DNA from: Dyadobacter crusticola DSM 16708
GTDB lineage: Bacteria > Bacteroidota > Bacteroidia > Cytophagales > Spirosomataceae
DNA length: 64,000 bases
Assembly (NCBI RefSeq): GCF_000701505.1
Contig: NZ_KL370786.1
Location: forward strand, 140,468-204,467
Direction of reading: 5' to 3'
Of this stretch, positions 44,246-53,182 are shown one piece after another. The notes beneath the pieces were generated by a model. It searched no databases. It saw only the letters and a list, made by a program, of their open reading frames with translations, and was not told the origin of the DNA. The number at the start of each line of letters is the position of its first letter. Within the stretch, counting starts at the first letter, position 1. Made by a program: the position numbers and the translations under genes.

Positions 44246-45895
44246 ATGATCCATTTTGATTTTGACTGGTCTGATACAGTAAGCCTGATAACCCTGGCTG
44301 CAGCGATTGTGCTGCTGCCCGCGATCTTGTGGCTGCTCGCTTCCAGGAACGGAGGCCACGTTGGCAGGAAAATAGGTGTCAAAATATTGCTGAATGTCAT
44401 TCTTTGGCTGAGTGTGGTTGCCTTTGTCTTACAGCCGCAGTTCACTTTCAAAACCAGTCTGACCACCGGTATTGTTGCAGGCGATGAAGTCCCGGCCGCA
44501 TTCGTGCGTCACTTGCAGGACAGTCTGCAAAAATCAGGGGTAATATCGGTGAAGGAGGTGCAGCATGCCAATGTAGATACGCTGGTGCTCGTTGGGAATG
44601 GTTTTCCGCAAGGTTTGTATAGCGGCTTAAAACTGTCGGCCAGGCAGCCTGTTGTCAGGTGGTTGCCATATTTCGCACCCGACGAATTCATGCATCTTAA
44701 ATGGAAGGGGATACTCCGCAAAGGTGAAATGCAGGAAGTGTCCGGTCGGATCAGATCGTCTGAAAAGCAGGTGCTGAAAGTTGCATTTGGCGGGAATACG
44801 TTAGACAGTACCATTTTGATCAAAGGTGAAAACGGGTTTAAGCTGCGGTTTCCGGCCTTTGCAGAAGGCAGGACTTCGGTGACATTGAGCCTGGGCGCTC
44901 AGGTCCCTGATACGCTCCGCTTTTTTGCACAGGCTGCCAGCCCGTTAACTGTCCGCTTCATTCTCGAAAGTCCCGATTTTGAAAGTCGTAACCTGGCGGC
45001 GTGGCTGGGTAAAGGTGGGCACGCCGTGATCTATGATGTCGCGATCGCGAAAGACCTGCGGTCCAGCATTAAAATCAATGCGGCCAGTGCGCCTGACCTG
45101 ATCGTCACCAATGCAGCCAATGCGAATGCTGCGGCTGTAAAAAAAGCATTAGCTAGCGGAGCAAGTGTTCTTTTCATCGGGTTAACTGATCCCGAAGCCG
45201 AAATTCGGCGCATGAATGAAGCTGCCGGTACCCGTTTTCAGCTGCGTAAAATTTCCAATGAACCCGCCGTGAAGGTGCTGCCAGGACTGGAAGCATTGCC
45301 TTACCAGTTTGTTTCTGCCGGCAATCAGATCAATGTGCCTGGAATGCCGGTCGTGATTGAAAAACGCGGGGGCAAAGTGGGCGTAAGTTTGCTGAATGAA
45401 ACTTTTCCGATGCAGCTGGCAGGTGATACCCTCACTTTTCGGAAAGTATGGGGTACCATTCTGGCCCATTTACAGCCGGCCGGGCTCCGTAATCTGGAAG
45501 TTGATGCGCCCATTTTGGAAGGTGTAAAAACGTGCTTGGGTTTGAATAATTTTCCCGCTTTACCCAGGCTCATAACATTCGGCAAGGATTCCCTCTTTCC
45601 GCTCCAATCACCATTTAATGCCAATGCAGGTGCTGCCGAGTTCATGCCTGCACAGCCAGGCTGGGTGGCATTGCAGGATTCGATCCCAGCCGAGGTATTC
45701 ATTCAAAAAGATGCTCACGGAGCGCAATTGCAACGTTTATCGGATTTTGTAAGTGCTTATGAAAACCAGCTCATCAACTCGCGGGGAACTAAATTGACCT
45801 CTCAGGCCGCCACAGACGCATTGCCGGAATGGGCGTGGTATCTCTGGCTGGTGATCTGCTTCGCTGCACTTTGGATTGAGGACAAGTTCTCCTGA
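44246..45895 (+). CDS. Membrane protein of the MoxR/DUF58 cluster
   Basis: 549 residues. Helices at about 10-32 (TLAAAIVLLPAILWLLASR) and 46-64 anchor the N-terminus, and one at about 530-545 (WAWYLWLVICFAALWI) the C-terminus, leaving about 460 residues outside the cytoplasm. A Rossmann-like stretch (APDLIVTNAANANA, SGASVLFIGLTDPEAE) resembles the glutamine-amidotransferase-like part of BatA-type proteins. It begins 6 bases after the DUF4175-like gene and is the last gene of the operon. It ends adjacent to a convergent gene. Confidence 0.75.
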   Translation: MIHFDFDWSDTVSLITLAAAIVLLPAILWLLASRNGGHVGRKIGVKILLNVILWLSVVAFVLQPQFTFKTSLTTGIVAGDEVPAAFVRHLQDSLQKSGVISVKEVQHANVDTLVLVGNGFPQGLYSGLKLSARQPVVRWLPYFAPDEFMHLKWKGILRKGEMQEVSGRIRSSEKQVLKVAFGGNTLDSTILIKGENGFKLRFPAFAEGRTSVTLSLGAQVPDTLRFFAQAASPLTVRFILESPDFESRNLAAWLGKGGHAVIYDVAIAKDLRSSIKINAASAPDLIVTNAANANAAAVKKALASGASVLFIGLTDPEAEIRRMNEAAGTRFQLRKISNEPAVKVLPGLEALPYQFVSAGNQINVPGMPVVIEKRGGKVGVSLLNETFPMQLAGDTLTFRKVWGTILAHLQPAGLRNLEVDAPILEGVKTCLGLNNFPALPRLITFGKDSLFPLQSPFNANAGAAEFMPAQPGWVALQDSIPAEVFIQKDAHGAQLQRLSDFVSAYENQLINSRGTKLTSQAATDALPEWAWYLWLVICFAALWIEDKFS

Positions 45896-46702
45896 TCACA
45901 ATCTTTCAAGATCAGCGAGGGTTACCTGGCGCGGATAGGGAGCGAAATAGGAATTTGGCTCGTTGATCCGGTAGCCTTCTTCCATATACTGGCGGGATTT
46001 CTGGAAGTATATAGCTTGCTGATTGTTGCCCATTATTTTGAGTGTGAGCCCCATGTAATAATTGGCGGTAGGGTGCTGCTCGTATAATTGCAGACATTCA
46101 TTCAAACGCGCCTGCGCCTTGTCGAGCTCGCCGGACAAGTAGTACATGAGGCCGAAGTACAGCAAGGTATTGTAATGGATATCATTTTTGCCTTCGCCCC
46201 GCCTTTGCGTAGCGATATCTTTTAGGAAGAAACTTTCAGCTTTGTCAAAATCACCCAACTCCATCCAGGCGATTGCTTGGTAAAAAGAGAAGGAATGGTC
46301 CATTGTAAATGCATTGGGCATTCGCTTTTCGGCTTGCTGGAAATCGGAAATGGCTTTTTCATAATGAGCTGCCAGAATGCAATGCAGATAGCCGCGGTAG
46401 GGGAGCCAGCGGTTTGTATCCAGCTCGACAGCTTTGTCCATATTCTCAAACAGCCGGTCAAAGTCTCTGAGCACCATATAATGCTGCGCCTTTTCCTGGT
46501 AAGCTTCCGCGATGTTCGGACAAATGGAAATGAGTGTATCGTAAGTCTGCGCCCGGCCCGGGTGCTCAATCGGGAAAAGATCGGCCCGCCGGGAATAGAT
46601 CGCAAAGAGGCTGTCCCGGTAACTTTCGGAAGCACAATCAGGCTGACTTTGCCCGAATGCATTGGTTAGCAGATGTGCCAGAATTAGAGTTAATATTCTC
46701 AT
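45896..46702 (-). CDS. Secreted TPR-repeat protein
   Basis: 268 residues from the Met of MRILTLILAHLLTNAFGQSQ, which gives a clean signal peptide; a Met six residues upstream is less likely. At least four tetratricopeptide repeats can be followed (AEAYQEKAQHYMVLRDFDRL, LHCILAAHYEKAISDFQQAE, SFYQAIAWMELGDFDKAESF, LYFGLMYYLSGELDKAQARL). It is probably a periplasmic interaction protein. It is convergent with the MoxR operon with no gap, and divergent from 46726. Confidence 0.85.
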   Translation of the reverse strand: MRILTLILAHLLTNAFGQSQPDCASESYRDSLFAIYSRRADLFPIEHPGRAQTYDTLISICPNIAEAYQEKAQHYMVLRDFDRLFENMDKAVELDTNRWLPYRGYLHCILAAHYEKAISDFQQAEKRMPNAFTMDHSFSFYQAIAWMELGDFDKAESFFLKDIATQRRGEGKNDIHYNTLLYFGLMYYLSGELDKAQARLNECLQLYEQHPTANYYMGLTLKIMGNNQQAIYFQKSRQYMEEGYRINEPNSYFAPYPRQVTLADLERL

Positions 46703-46725
46703 TAAATATATTGTAATCAAAATGT

Positions 46726-46929
46726 TTGTTTGTTAACCAAACAGGAGTTGTTTTTAGCCAAGTACCACACTATTTATCTATTTACCCTCAGAATGAACCT
46801 TGCTGCATTAAAGCAATTGTTGAAAGATCGATCTTCGGAAATGACGAAGATCAAAGATTGAAGGTTTGGCAGAAAATAGAGACTTTGCAAGATGCAATAG
46901 AGCTACAAGAAAAACTTGAAAAACGCTGA
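46726..46929 (+). CDS. Small hypothetical protein (67 aa)
   Basis: 67 residues from TTG. The N-terminal half is poor, but the C-terminal part (ERSIFGNDEDQRLKVWQKIE, LEKLEKR) has good helical, charged character. The true start may be further downstream. It lies 18 bases before the HTH-like gene on the same strand, suggesting a small two-gene operon; its start is only 23 bases from the divergent TPR gene, leaving little room for a promoter. Confidence 0.42.
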   Translation: MFVNQTGVVFSQVPHYLSIYPQNEPCCIKAIVERSIFGNDEDQRLKVWQKIETLQDAIELQEKLEKR

Positions 46930-46947
46930 GATCTCAACACTCACAAT

Positions 46948-47250
46948 ATGGAAACAAAAACAGAATTGGCACACGAAATCGAGCAACTATTGGCTGCCGC
47001 AGACGAATCGATCAGAGAGGCGAAATCGTACCTGATCAGTCAGGGCGAGCTTGTGGATCTGGCCGAATGGGTTACGATCAAGGAATATTGCAGCCGTTTC
47101 AATATAAAGAATGTTGAAACGGTAGTAAACTGGATCAGCAGGGGAATTATTCCGGCTGAAAATGTCCGAACCATTGAAGAATTTAACCATACAAGACTGA
47201 TCAAAGCAATTCCATACAATACCAAAGCAACTGCTAAAATTACGAGCTAG
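46948..47250 (+). CDS. Small helix-turn-helix-like protein (100 aa)
   Basis: 100 residues. A helical N-terminus (METKTELAHEIEQLLAAADE) is followed by a MerR/excisionase-like winged helix: WVTIKEYCSRFNIKNVETVV then NWISRGIIPAENVRTIEEFN. That motif usually binds DNA, but no partner is identified. Paired with the upstream 67-residue gene it resembles accessory modules such as small toxin-antitoxin or excisionase pairs; this is speculative. Confidence 0.7.
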   Translation: METKTELAHEIEQLLAAADESIREAKSYLISQGELVDLAEWVTIKEYCSRFNIKNVETVVNWISRGIIPAENVRTIEEFNHTRLIKAIPYNTKATAKITS

Positions 47251-47486
47251 GCTGTTGGTCAGGTGCTATTTAACATTTAAGCAGCTCCTGTTCTAATTGA
47301 AATTTACTACATGCAGGACAAATGTCTTGCCACCGTTCTAATTGCCCTCTCTACGCCTTCAAAGGAGGTTTCTGTTTCATTGCTTTGTTCAAAGGCGAAC
47401 GAATTTTGTCCGAGGCCGCACGTATTTCAAAAATATTTTGAGATAGTCTGTAACGAAATCGCAGGCTGGTCGTCTTTGTCATTGAA

Positions 47487-48005
47487 ATGGATCTACAAGC
47501 CTTCAACCAACGCATTTTGCCTGTCCAGGGCCGCCTGTTCCGACTGGCTCAAATGTTCCTCCGTAACCGGGAGGAAGCTGAGGATGCTATTCAGGATGTG
47601 TTGATGCGGCTGTGGACCAACAGGCAGCAGCTTGAAACTTACCAGAGCATTGAGGCGCTTGCTGTTCAAATGACAAGGAATTTGTGTTTGGACAAACTTA
47701 AAGCCCACCAAAACCAGAAAGTGGAACGCGGTGCTGACCTGGCGGAGGTTCAAACCATGGAGCTGTCGCCTTACCGGCAGCTGGAAAGTAGCGATGGTAC
47801 CGCATTGATACATAAGCTAATTGATGCATTACCCGAACAGTACCGACTGGTGCTGCACCTGCGCGACGTGGAAGAGTATTCTTTCGAGGAAATAGAAGAA
47901 GTAACGGGGCTGACCAATGCGAACATCCGTGTAATCCTCTCACGGGCACGGCAGAAGCTGCGGGAGACTTACCTTAAAGCAAGTAATTATGAAAGTGGAT
48001 ATTGA
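47487..48005 (+). CDS. ECF RNA polymerase sigma factor
   Basis: 172 residues. Region 2 is LFRLAQMFLRNREEAEDAIQ with DVLMRLWTN; region 4 is YSFEEIEEVTGLTNANIRVI then SRARQKLRE. Region 3 is absent, as in ECF sigma factors. The next gene starts 17 bases before its stop and encodes a single-pass protein expected to be its anti-sigma factor. It probably directs transcription of its own operon, including two DUF4097 proteins. Confidence 0.95.
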   Translation: MDLQAFNQRILPVQGRLFRLAQMFLRNREEAEDAIQDVLMRLWTNRQQLETYQSIEALAVQMTRNLCLDKLKAHQNQKVERGADLAEVQTMELSPYRQLESSDGTALIHKLIDALPEQYRLVLHLRDVEEYSFEEIEEVTGLTNANIRVILSRARQKLRETYLKASNYESGY

Positions 48006-48774
48006 GAAGTTGTTAGAAAAATACTACGAAGGGGAAACCAGTGTAGAGGAGGAGCGGGAGCTGAAAAGGTTTTTTAGCGATGAAGAGGTACCGCTGCATT
48101 TGAAAAGCCACGCGCCCCAGTTCAACTATTTCACCGAAACCAGGCAGGAGCATCCCTCGCTCACGTTTAGCAACAAGCTGGCTTTGGAGCTGGATCCTCC
48201 CCGCAAAGGCCCGGTACGGCGGTTTACAGGCTGGCTCGTCAGGATAGCTGCCGGCTTGGCGCTGCTGATTGTTGGTTTTGCGAGCGGTTGGTTTTTTCAG
48301 CTGGGTAAAATGAATCATAGTGAGCTGAGTTTGGCGGAGAATGGAACTGCGCCGGTGGCAGCAATGAAGAATGTGCTTTCGTTTGAGAAAATGAACGTGA
48401 CCTCGGCAAGCGAGCGGATCCAGGCGGTGAACCAAAGCTATGAGCTCACCAATGTAGACCGCGATATCACCCAGCTTCTGATCAATACCCTCAATTTTGA
48501 CCCGAATATCAATGTGCGCCTCGCGGCTTGTCAGGCACTCGTGCATTTTGAAAATGAGCCGGACGTGAATGAAGCGCTGATCCGGTCTCTGGCGATCCAA
48601 ACAGATCCGAACGTCCAGATTTCACTGATCGAGGCGCTGGTAGCAATCAAGGAAAAGCGCGCCAGTGACCAGTTCAGGCAAATCGCGCAAAATCAGAAGG
48701 TAATGGAGGTGGTGCGGCTGAGAGCGGAGGAGGGTTGGAGCGAGCTGAACCAGGTTAGTGCACAAAGTTTGTAA
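47989..48774 (+). CDS. Single-pass anti-sigma-like protein with HEAT repeats
   Basis: 261 residues. The N-terminus MKVDIEKLLEKYYEGETSVE is a zinc-free anti-sigma-like segment (E-G-x-T/S-x-x-E-E), followed by one membrane helix at about 82-103 (LVRIAAGLALLIVGFASGWF). Its periplasmic part contains HEAT-like repeats (INVRLAACQALVHFENEPDV, NVQISLIEALVAIKEKRASD) instead of the usual sensor. Gene order and the overlap with the sigma gene support the anti-sigma role; the HEAT part may sense protein partners. Confidence 0.8.
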   Translation: MKVDIEKLLEKYYEGETSVEEERELKRFFSDEEVPLHLKSHAPQFNYFTETRQEHPSLTFSNKLALELDPPRKGPVRRFTGWLVRIAAGLALLIVGFASGWFFQLGKMNHSELSLAENGTAPVAAMKNVLSFEKMNVTSASERIQAVNQSYELTNVDRDITQLLINTLNFDPNINVRLAACQALVHFENEPDVNEALIRSLAIQTDPNVQISLIEALVAIKEKRASDQFRQIAQNQKVMEVVRLRAEEGWSELNQVSAQSL

Positions 48775-48807
48775 TCGAATTTCAATCCATAATTTTTATT
48801 AAAAACC

Positions 48808-49596
48808 ATGAAAAATGCACTGTTATTAGGTGTGGGTGTACTGTATTGCCTTTCCGGCGCCTACGCTCAGAATCTTGAATTCAAGACAAAGCTTGCCAAC
48901 TCCCGGGAGAAGAAGGTGGTAATCGAAATGGCGGCCGCTGATGTGAAAATCGAAGGCCACAACAGCGAAGAGGTGCTTATCGTCGCCTCCTCAGGGTTTG
49001 AAGCGCCGCCCGAGCGCGCGAAGGGGTTGAAGCCGTTGTATCATACCGGCGTGGACAATACCGGGATCGGGCTGTCGGTAGTAACGGAAGGGAATACGGT
49101 TAAAGTTGAAAAAGTAGCCCGGAAGGAAACTAAGTACACCATTCGCCTGCCACGGCAAGTTGCTGTATTATTCCAGGAAACCAACTGGCAGGGCGGCTCA
49201 AAAGTGGGGGTAGCCAATATGGATGGAGATCTGGAAATCCGCACAAATGGGGCTGATATCAATCTTAACAAGGTCACCGGTCCGGTTGTAGCAAACAGCA
49301 CCAGCGGCAGTGTGAATGTTATATTTTCGGCTTTAAGCCAGAGCAAGCCGACGGCGATCTCGACCATCAGTGGTGAAATTGATGTTTCGCTTCCGGCCAC
49401 AGCAAAGTCGAATATGAAGCTGCGCTCTATTAATGGCGAGATGTACACGGATTTCGAGCTAGGCGTGAAGAATGCGAAAGACGGACTTTCCAAAGTGGGC
49501 GGGGCAAGCAATATCGAAGGTACCACGAATGGCGGCGGCGTGGAGGTCCAGCTCAATACGATCAGCAGCAATATCTACATCCGTAAACAAAAATAA
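48808..49596 (+). CDS. DUF4097-type secreted beta-solenoid protein (first copy)
   Basis: 262 residues with a signal peptide (1-21, SGAYAQ). The mature part is a right-handed beta-solenoid: VVIEMAAADVKIEGHNSEEV, NMDGDLEIRTNGADINLNKV, ISTISGEIDVSLPATAKSNM, typical of DUF4097/adhesin-like proteins that follow ECF-anti-sigma pairs in Bacteroidetes. Function not established; an envelope-stress or adhesion role is the usual proposal. It ends in IYIRKQK, shared in form with the next gene. Confidence 0.82.
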   Translation: MKNALLLGVGVLYCLSGAYAQNLEFKTKLANSREKKVVIEMAAADVKIEGHNSEEVLIVASSGFEAPPERAKGLKPLYHTGVDNTGIGLSVVTEGNTVKVEKVARKETKYTIRLPRQVAVLFQETNWQGGSKVGVANMDGDLEIRTNGADINLNKVTGPVVANSTSGSVNVIFSALSQSKPTAISTISGEIDVSLPATAKSNMKLRSINGEMYTDFELGVKNAKDGLSKVGGASNIEGTTNGGGVEVQLNTISSNIYIRKQK

Positions 49597-49610
49597 ACTG
49601 AGCCGGAACC

Positions 49611-50309
49611 ATGAAAAATCTAAACCTGATCATCTGCCTCTGCTTTTTTGCAGCTCCGCTTTTGGCACAAAAGAAAGTGGACAAAGTATTGCCTTTCAAG
49701 AATGGGCAAACTGTCAATCTTGAACTGAAATTTGCCGACAGCATTGTGGTGCGTTACTGGGACAAGCAGGAAGCGCTCGTGAAAATGGATATTACCATCA
49801 ACGGTGGCCGCCTGAATGAGGCGCTGCTGATTGAAACGAGCCAAACAGCCGACGAGGTAAAGTTGAGCACCGACTTCGATCAGGAGCTTTTGAAACAAAG
49901 CCGCAAGTCTGATTGCCCGGAAAAGAAGTCGGGTTACTGGACTGACAAGGACGGCAACGAGCGGTACCTCTGCAAGCAAATCCATTATCACGTTTTCCTC
50001 CCGCGCAATGCACGTTTGAAACTGGAAACCATCGACGGCAATATTGACATTCAGGACGCAAGCAGCCCGGTTCTTGCCAAAACGATCAGCGGCTACGTAG
50101 ATATGAGCTGGCCGGGCTCAAAGGGCGCGAATGTGGCTATGAAGACCATTACCGGTGAAGTTTATTCCGATCTCGACATTGATTTTAAAACCAAAAAAGA
50201 TAAGAACCCGATCGTTGGTTACCTCCTTGAAGGTACCTTCAAAGGCGGCGGGCCCGAAGTAAGGCTCGAATCGATCAGTAACAATGTGTACCTCAGACAG
50301 AGAAAATAG
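49611..50309 (+). CDS. DUF4097-type secreted beta-solenoid protein (second copy)
   Basis: 232 residues with signal peptide (1-19, FFAAPLLAQK). Same fold as the preceding gene (LKLETIDGNIDIQDASSPVL, AKTISGYVDMSWPGSKG) and the same C-terminal pattern (VRLESISNNVYLRQRK). It differs by an inserted Cys pair (DCPEKKSGYWTDKDGNERYL with Cys close after), possibly a disulphide. It starts 14 bases after the first copy; a terminator follows. Confidence 0.82.
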   Translation: MKNLNLIICLCFFAAPLLAQKKVDKVLPFKNGQTVNLELKFADSIVVRYWDKQEALVKMDITINGGRLNEALLIETSQTADEVKLSTDFDQELLKQSRKSDCPEKKSGYWTDKDGNERYLCKQIHYHVFLPRNARLKLETIDGNIDIQDASSPVLAKTISGYVDMSWPGSKGANVAMKTITGEVYSDLDIDFKTKKDKNPIVGYLLEGTFKGGGPEVRLESISNNVYLRQRK

Positions 50310-50330
50310 CACAACATTTTAGCCATGGAA

Positions 50331-50372
50331 ACAGCAGCGTTGCCGGAAGTGATCTTCTGGCAACGCTGCTGT
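50331..50372 (+). terminator. Terminator-like hairpin after the DUF4097 operon
   Basis: Perfect 14-bp stem ACAGCAGCGTTGCC / GGCAACGCTGCTGT with a 14-nt loop, placed 21 bases after the last stop of the sigma operon. The T-run is short (GTTAT). Confidence 0.75.
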
Positions 50373-50456
50373 TATGCATTAATTTAAGTTAAAGCTGCAT
50401 TGTTCCAACCTTTTCGCCGAGTTGCTGGTCTCACGATTGTTCCTAACTACTCAAAA

Positions 50457-50837
50457 ATGAAAAAGCTGGCATCCATCACGTCCCTTTTACTCGTCCTGTT
50501 TATCGGATGTAAATCTGATGATAAGATTACCCCGACCGAAACCTGGTCCGAGGGCTGCATCTCGATGGTTCCAGACGGTGATAATTACCGGATTACAGGC
50601 GGTTGTTGCTACGAGATTGCTTTTCGTGCGATGGAATTTCCGGCAGGCAAGAAGCGCTCCATTACGGCGGTCTATTTCACAAGTACAGGCGCAAAAATGA
50701 TCAACTATCCGATCAATCTGATTATTGAGAAGTCACCGGATGGCAGCAGATTGAAAGTCTCTCATCCGGCACATTCAAAAGAGTATAACTTCATACCCGT
50801 TAAAGCGGCGCTTGCCTGTTTCTGTGCGTGCGATTAA
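50457..50837 (+). CDS. Small lipoprotein with Cys-rich C-terminus
   Basis: 126 residues from the ATG at 50457, chosen because it yields a lipoprotein signal (MKKLASITSLLLVLFIGC, lipobox LFIGC). The mature part has TGGCCYEIAFRAMEFPAGKK and ends ALACFCACD, giving six Cys that could form disulphides or bind metal. No known family. It is isolated between two gaps of 85 and 307 bases. Confidence 0.72.
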   Translation: MKKLASITSLLLVLFIGCKSDDKITPTETWSEGCISMVPDGDNYRITGGCCYEIAFRAMEFPAGKKRSITAVYFTSTGAKMINYPINLIIEKSPDGSRLKVSHPAHSKEYNFIPVKAALACFCACD

Positions 50838-51144
50838 GTGTGCGCATTCTGTTTCGCTTGACGATAAGCCGCTGAAACAGCTTTGCTGAAGTATATCGCA
50901 ATTTAGAAAGACCTCCATCGTGCGGTTCAGGGTTGCGGTAAAATCTGCGGCTTGGTGAAACCACTTGCCTCCGAATTCTTGTGCCCCCAATCAAGGGCCG
51001 CTACACCCTGCATTTTGCCCGCCTCACCACAAAGTCACTTCGCTTTAGAGATGAATAAATTATCATTGTAACCGGTTGGTCAATGCAGATTGTCCATTCA
51101 GTATTAGAAATTCCTTTTATCAGTAAACACTATAACAAGCCCGC
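50838..51144. other. Gap with no recognised feature
   Basis: 307 bases. Short frames on either strand lack codon character and I see no strong hairpin or repeat. It may hold the promoter of the 51145 gene. Confidence 0.5.
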
Positions 51145-51357
51145 ATGAAAACACAGAGCAAGTACTTAGACGAAATTAACAGGCTTCTTGCCGACTATCT
51201 TTCGGAGATTCAAAATTCAGATCTGAAACCTTTGTCCGCTCAGGTGTACCAGGTTCAGTCCAAAAATTTTGTAAGGTGGATCAATGGTGAGTTTACGCCG
51301 GGAGAAGTGAAGAAGTCGAAAAAGCAGGCTAAGGAGAATTCAGAAAAAAGTAACTAG
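51145..51357 (+). CDS. Small hypothetical protein (70 aa)
   Basis: 70 residues. Helical N-terminus (MKTQSKYLDEINRLLADYLS), a central VYQVQSKNFVRWINGEFTPG, and a very basic tail (KKSKKQAKENSEKS). No signal or membrane segment. The pattern fits small nucleic-acid- or ribosome-binding proteins but no family is recognised. Confidence 0.6.
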   Translation: MKTQSKYLDEINRLLADYLSEIQNSDLKPLSAQVYQVQSKNFVRWINGEFTPGEVKKSKKQAKENSEKSN

Positions 51358-51789
51358 GCCGCTTACATAGCTTCAATGCGGTTTTTTCCAACCGGAAGTT
51401 TACGGAGTTATGAATTTCAAAGTCCCGCATTCCATACGCTCGTTCCTCTTTCACTTTCAAATAAGGCTTTTGATAGCCAGATAAAACAAAACACCTCCGC
51501 GGCAAATACCGGAAGGTGTAAGATATACTCAACGTTTATAAACAAAATCAATACGGTTCAAACTCCATTTGCCTCACAGCAGCTTGTATTCAGAACCTAA
51601 TATTATACAAGTATAGCATAGCATTCGAACTTTACTCGTGAATGCGCCTATTTTCTTTTGTAGAAAATCCTCTACGTTGCTATTTGTTATTTTTAGCTAG
51701 TTTTGGCAGTCTGCATACCTGTGTGCATTCTTTCTGCCTGCCCTTCGTATGTGACTGTTGTACAAGGGACGACTATGTAACATTTGCGC
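51358..51789. other. Gap with two weak hairpins
   Basis: 432 bases without a convincing gene. At 51359-51387 a short CCGC/GCGG stem precedes six T and could end the 51145 gene. At 51491-51519 an imperfect ACACCTCC / GGAAGGTGT stem, read on the - strand, is followed by TTTTGTTTTAT, like a terminator with no known gene ahead of it. Confidence 0.45.
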
Positions 51790-53112
51790 ATGAGTTCATC
51801 ATTTCTGGAATGGCCGGTCCGCAAACAACTAGCTACTGAGGTAAATACATTAGATCGGGTCCGTATACGTGTACTGGCTTATATCCTACATTTAAGGATT
51901 TTGTCCACCGGCGTTTTATTGTTCTTCTTTCTTTTGAACCATCATGAGCTGCAGAGCAGCAGGATCGCTGTTCTCTTTGTTGTTTCAGTATTATTCTACA
52001 TTGCGTTAACGTTAGGATTACAATGGCGGATCGCTATTCATACAGCCGTTATCGTGTTCCTATCCATTCTCTGGATCAACCTGTTTATTGTTGATCAGAA
52101 CCTCAATCTGGTCACGATTCAATATGCGGGTATTGCCAGCGTCTGCGCATTTTACGGGCTTGGCAACCGGCTTGGGCTAGTCTATTCTACTATCGCATTG
52201 TCCGCATTGATCCTGTACCTGGCCATGGGCAACACTGTGGGCTCCGAAATCCCTCTGGGACCGCTTGGCTCCGGCAGCTTTGCGGCTTCTCTTTTCTTTG
52301 TCAATGATTTCTTCTTTCTGGTGCTGATCCATTACTACTTTTTCAGCTCCTTTAGTGCCACGATTGAAACGTTGGATGCGCGTACCGTTGAACTGACGGA
52401 GAATCTCGAAAAACTGGAACAGGCACAGATCAGACAACAGGAAGAGTACGTGCATCAAAAGCATTTACTGGCCAGTATCTCCCACGATATAAAAAGCCCG
52501 CTGCGATTCCTGATGATCACAACCGAGCGCCTGGCCAAGAACTATCCCGACCTCCCGACAGTACGCGCGATCAGCCAGTCGAGCTACCGGCTTTATAATT
52601 TCATGAAAAACCTGCTTGAATACACGGAGTTCAGGTACAAGAATACGGGCATAAACTTCGCCTACCTGGATTTGTATGAACTGGTCGACCAAAAGCTTGA
52701 AATCTTTTCGGAACAGGCTGAAAGTCAGTGTAACACGCTTGTGAATGCTATTAAGCCTGGCATAATCCTAAAAAGCAATGTACAGCTGGTAGGCATTATT
52801 TTACACAACCTGGTAGATAATGCCAACAAGGTAACAACCCACGGTAAAATCACGATCACCTGCGAAGATCGACGCGATGAACTTCATGTGGTTGTAAGCG
52901 ATACCGGTCAGGGAATGGAGCAGGGAATTATGGATTGGATCAACAGTCCCTACAAGGTTCCCGGGCCGGAACATAACCCTCAAAGCTTTGGAATGGGCTT
53001 GCTCATCGTAAAAGAGATCAGCGGTTTACTGCACGCCAAGCTGTATGCGTGCCCATTTAGCCCGCAGGGGACTTCGATTCATATCATCTTTTCAAAGAAT
53101 AATCCACAGTAG
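51790..53112 (+). CDS. Membrane sensor histidine kinase
   Basis: 440 residues from ATG 51790 (MSSSFLEWPVRKQLATEVNT). Six or so membrane helices (about 35-185) replace a periplasmic sensor. A coiled segment (about 190-220) leads to HisKA with His in LASISHDIKSPLRFLM, the N-box LHNLVDNANKV, G1 VSDTGQGMEQG, and G2 SFGMGLLIVKEISGLL. The partner is almost certainly the LuxR-type regulator 70 bases downstream. Confidence 0.93.
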   Translation: MSSSFLEWPVRKQLATEVNTLDRVRIRVLAYILHLRILSTGVLLFFFLLNHHELQSSRIAVLFVVSVLFYIALTLGLQWRIAIHTAVIVFLSILWINLFIVDQNLNLVTIQYAGIASVCAFYGLGNRLGLVYSTIALSALILYLAMGNTVGSEIPLGPLGSGSFAASLFFVNDFFFLVLIHYYFFSSFSATIETLDARTVELTENLEKLEQAQIRQQEEYVHQKHLLASISHDIKSPLRFLMITTERLAKNYPDLPTVRAISQSSYRLYNFMKNLLEYTEFRYKNTGINFAYLDLYELVDQKLEIFSEQAESQCNTLVNAIKPGIILKSNVQLVGIILHNLVDNANKVTTHGKITITCEDRRDELHVVVSDTGQGMEQGIMDWINSPYKVPGPEHNPQSFGMGLLIVKEISGLLHAKLYACPFSPQGTSIHIIFSKNNPQ

Positions 53113-53182
53113 CTAAATTTCTACAAACATTTCTCATTGCGATAAACTAACTTTAACTTGGTTTTAAGCAATACTCTACTTG

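Noticed and set aside
47311..47604. 97-residue frame before the sigma factor
   Set aside because: It overlaps the ECF sigma gene in another frame and has no coding character.
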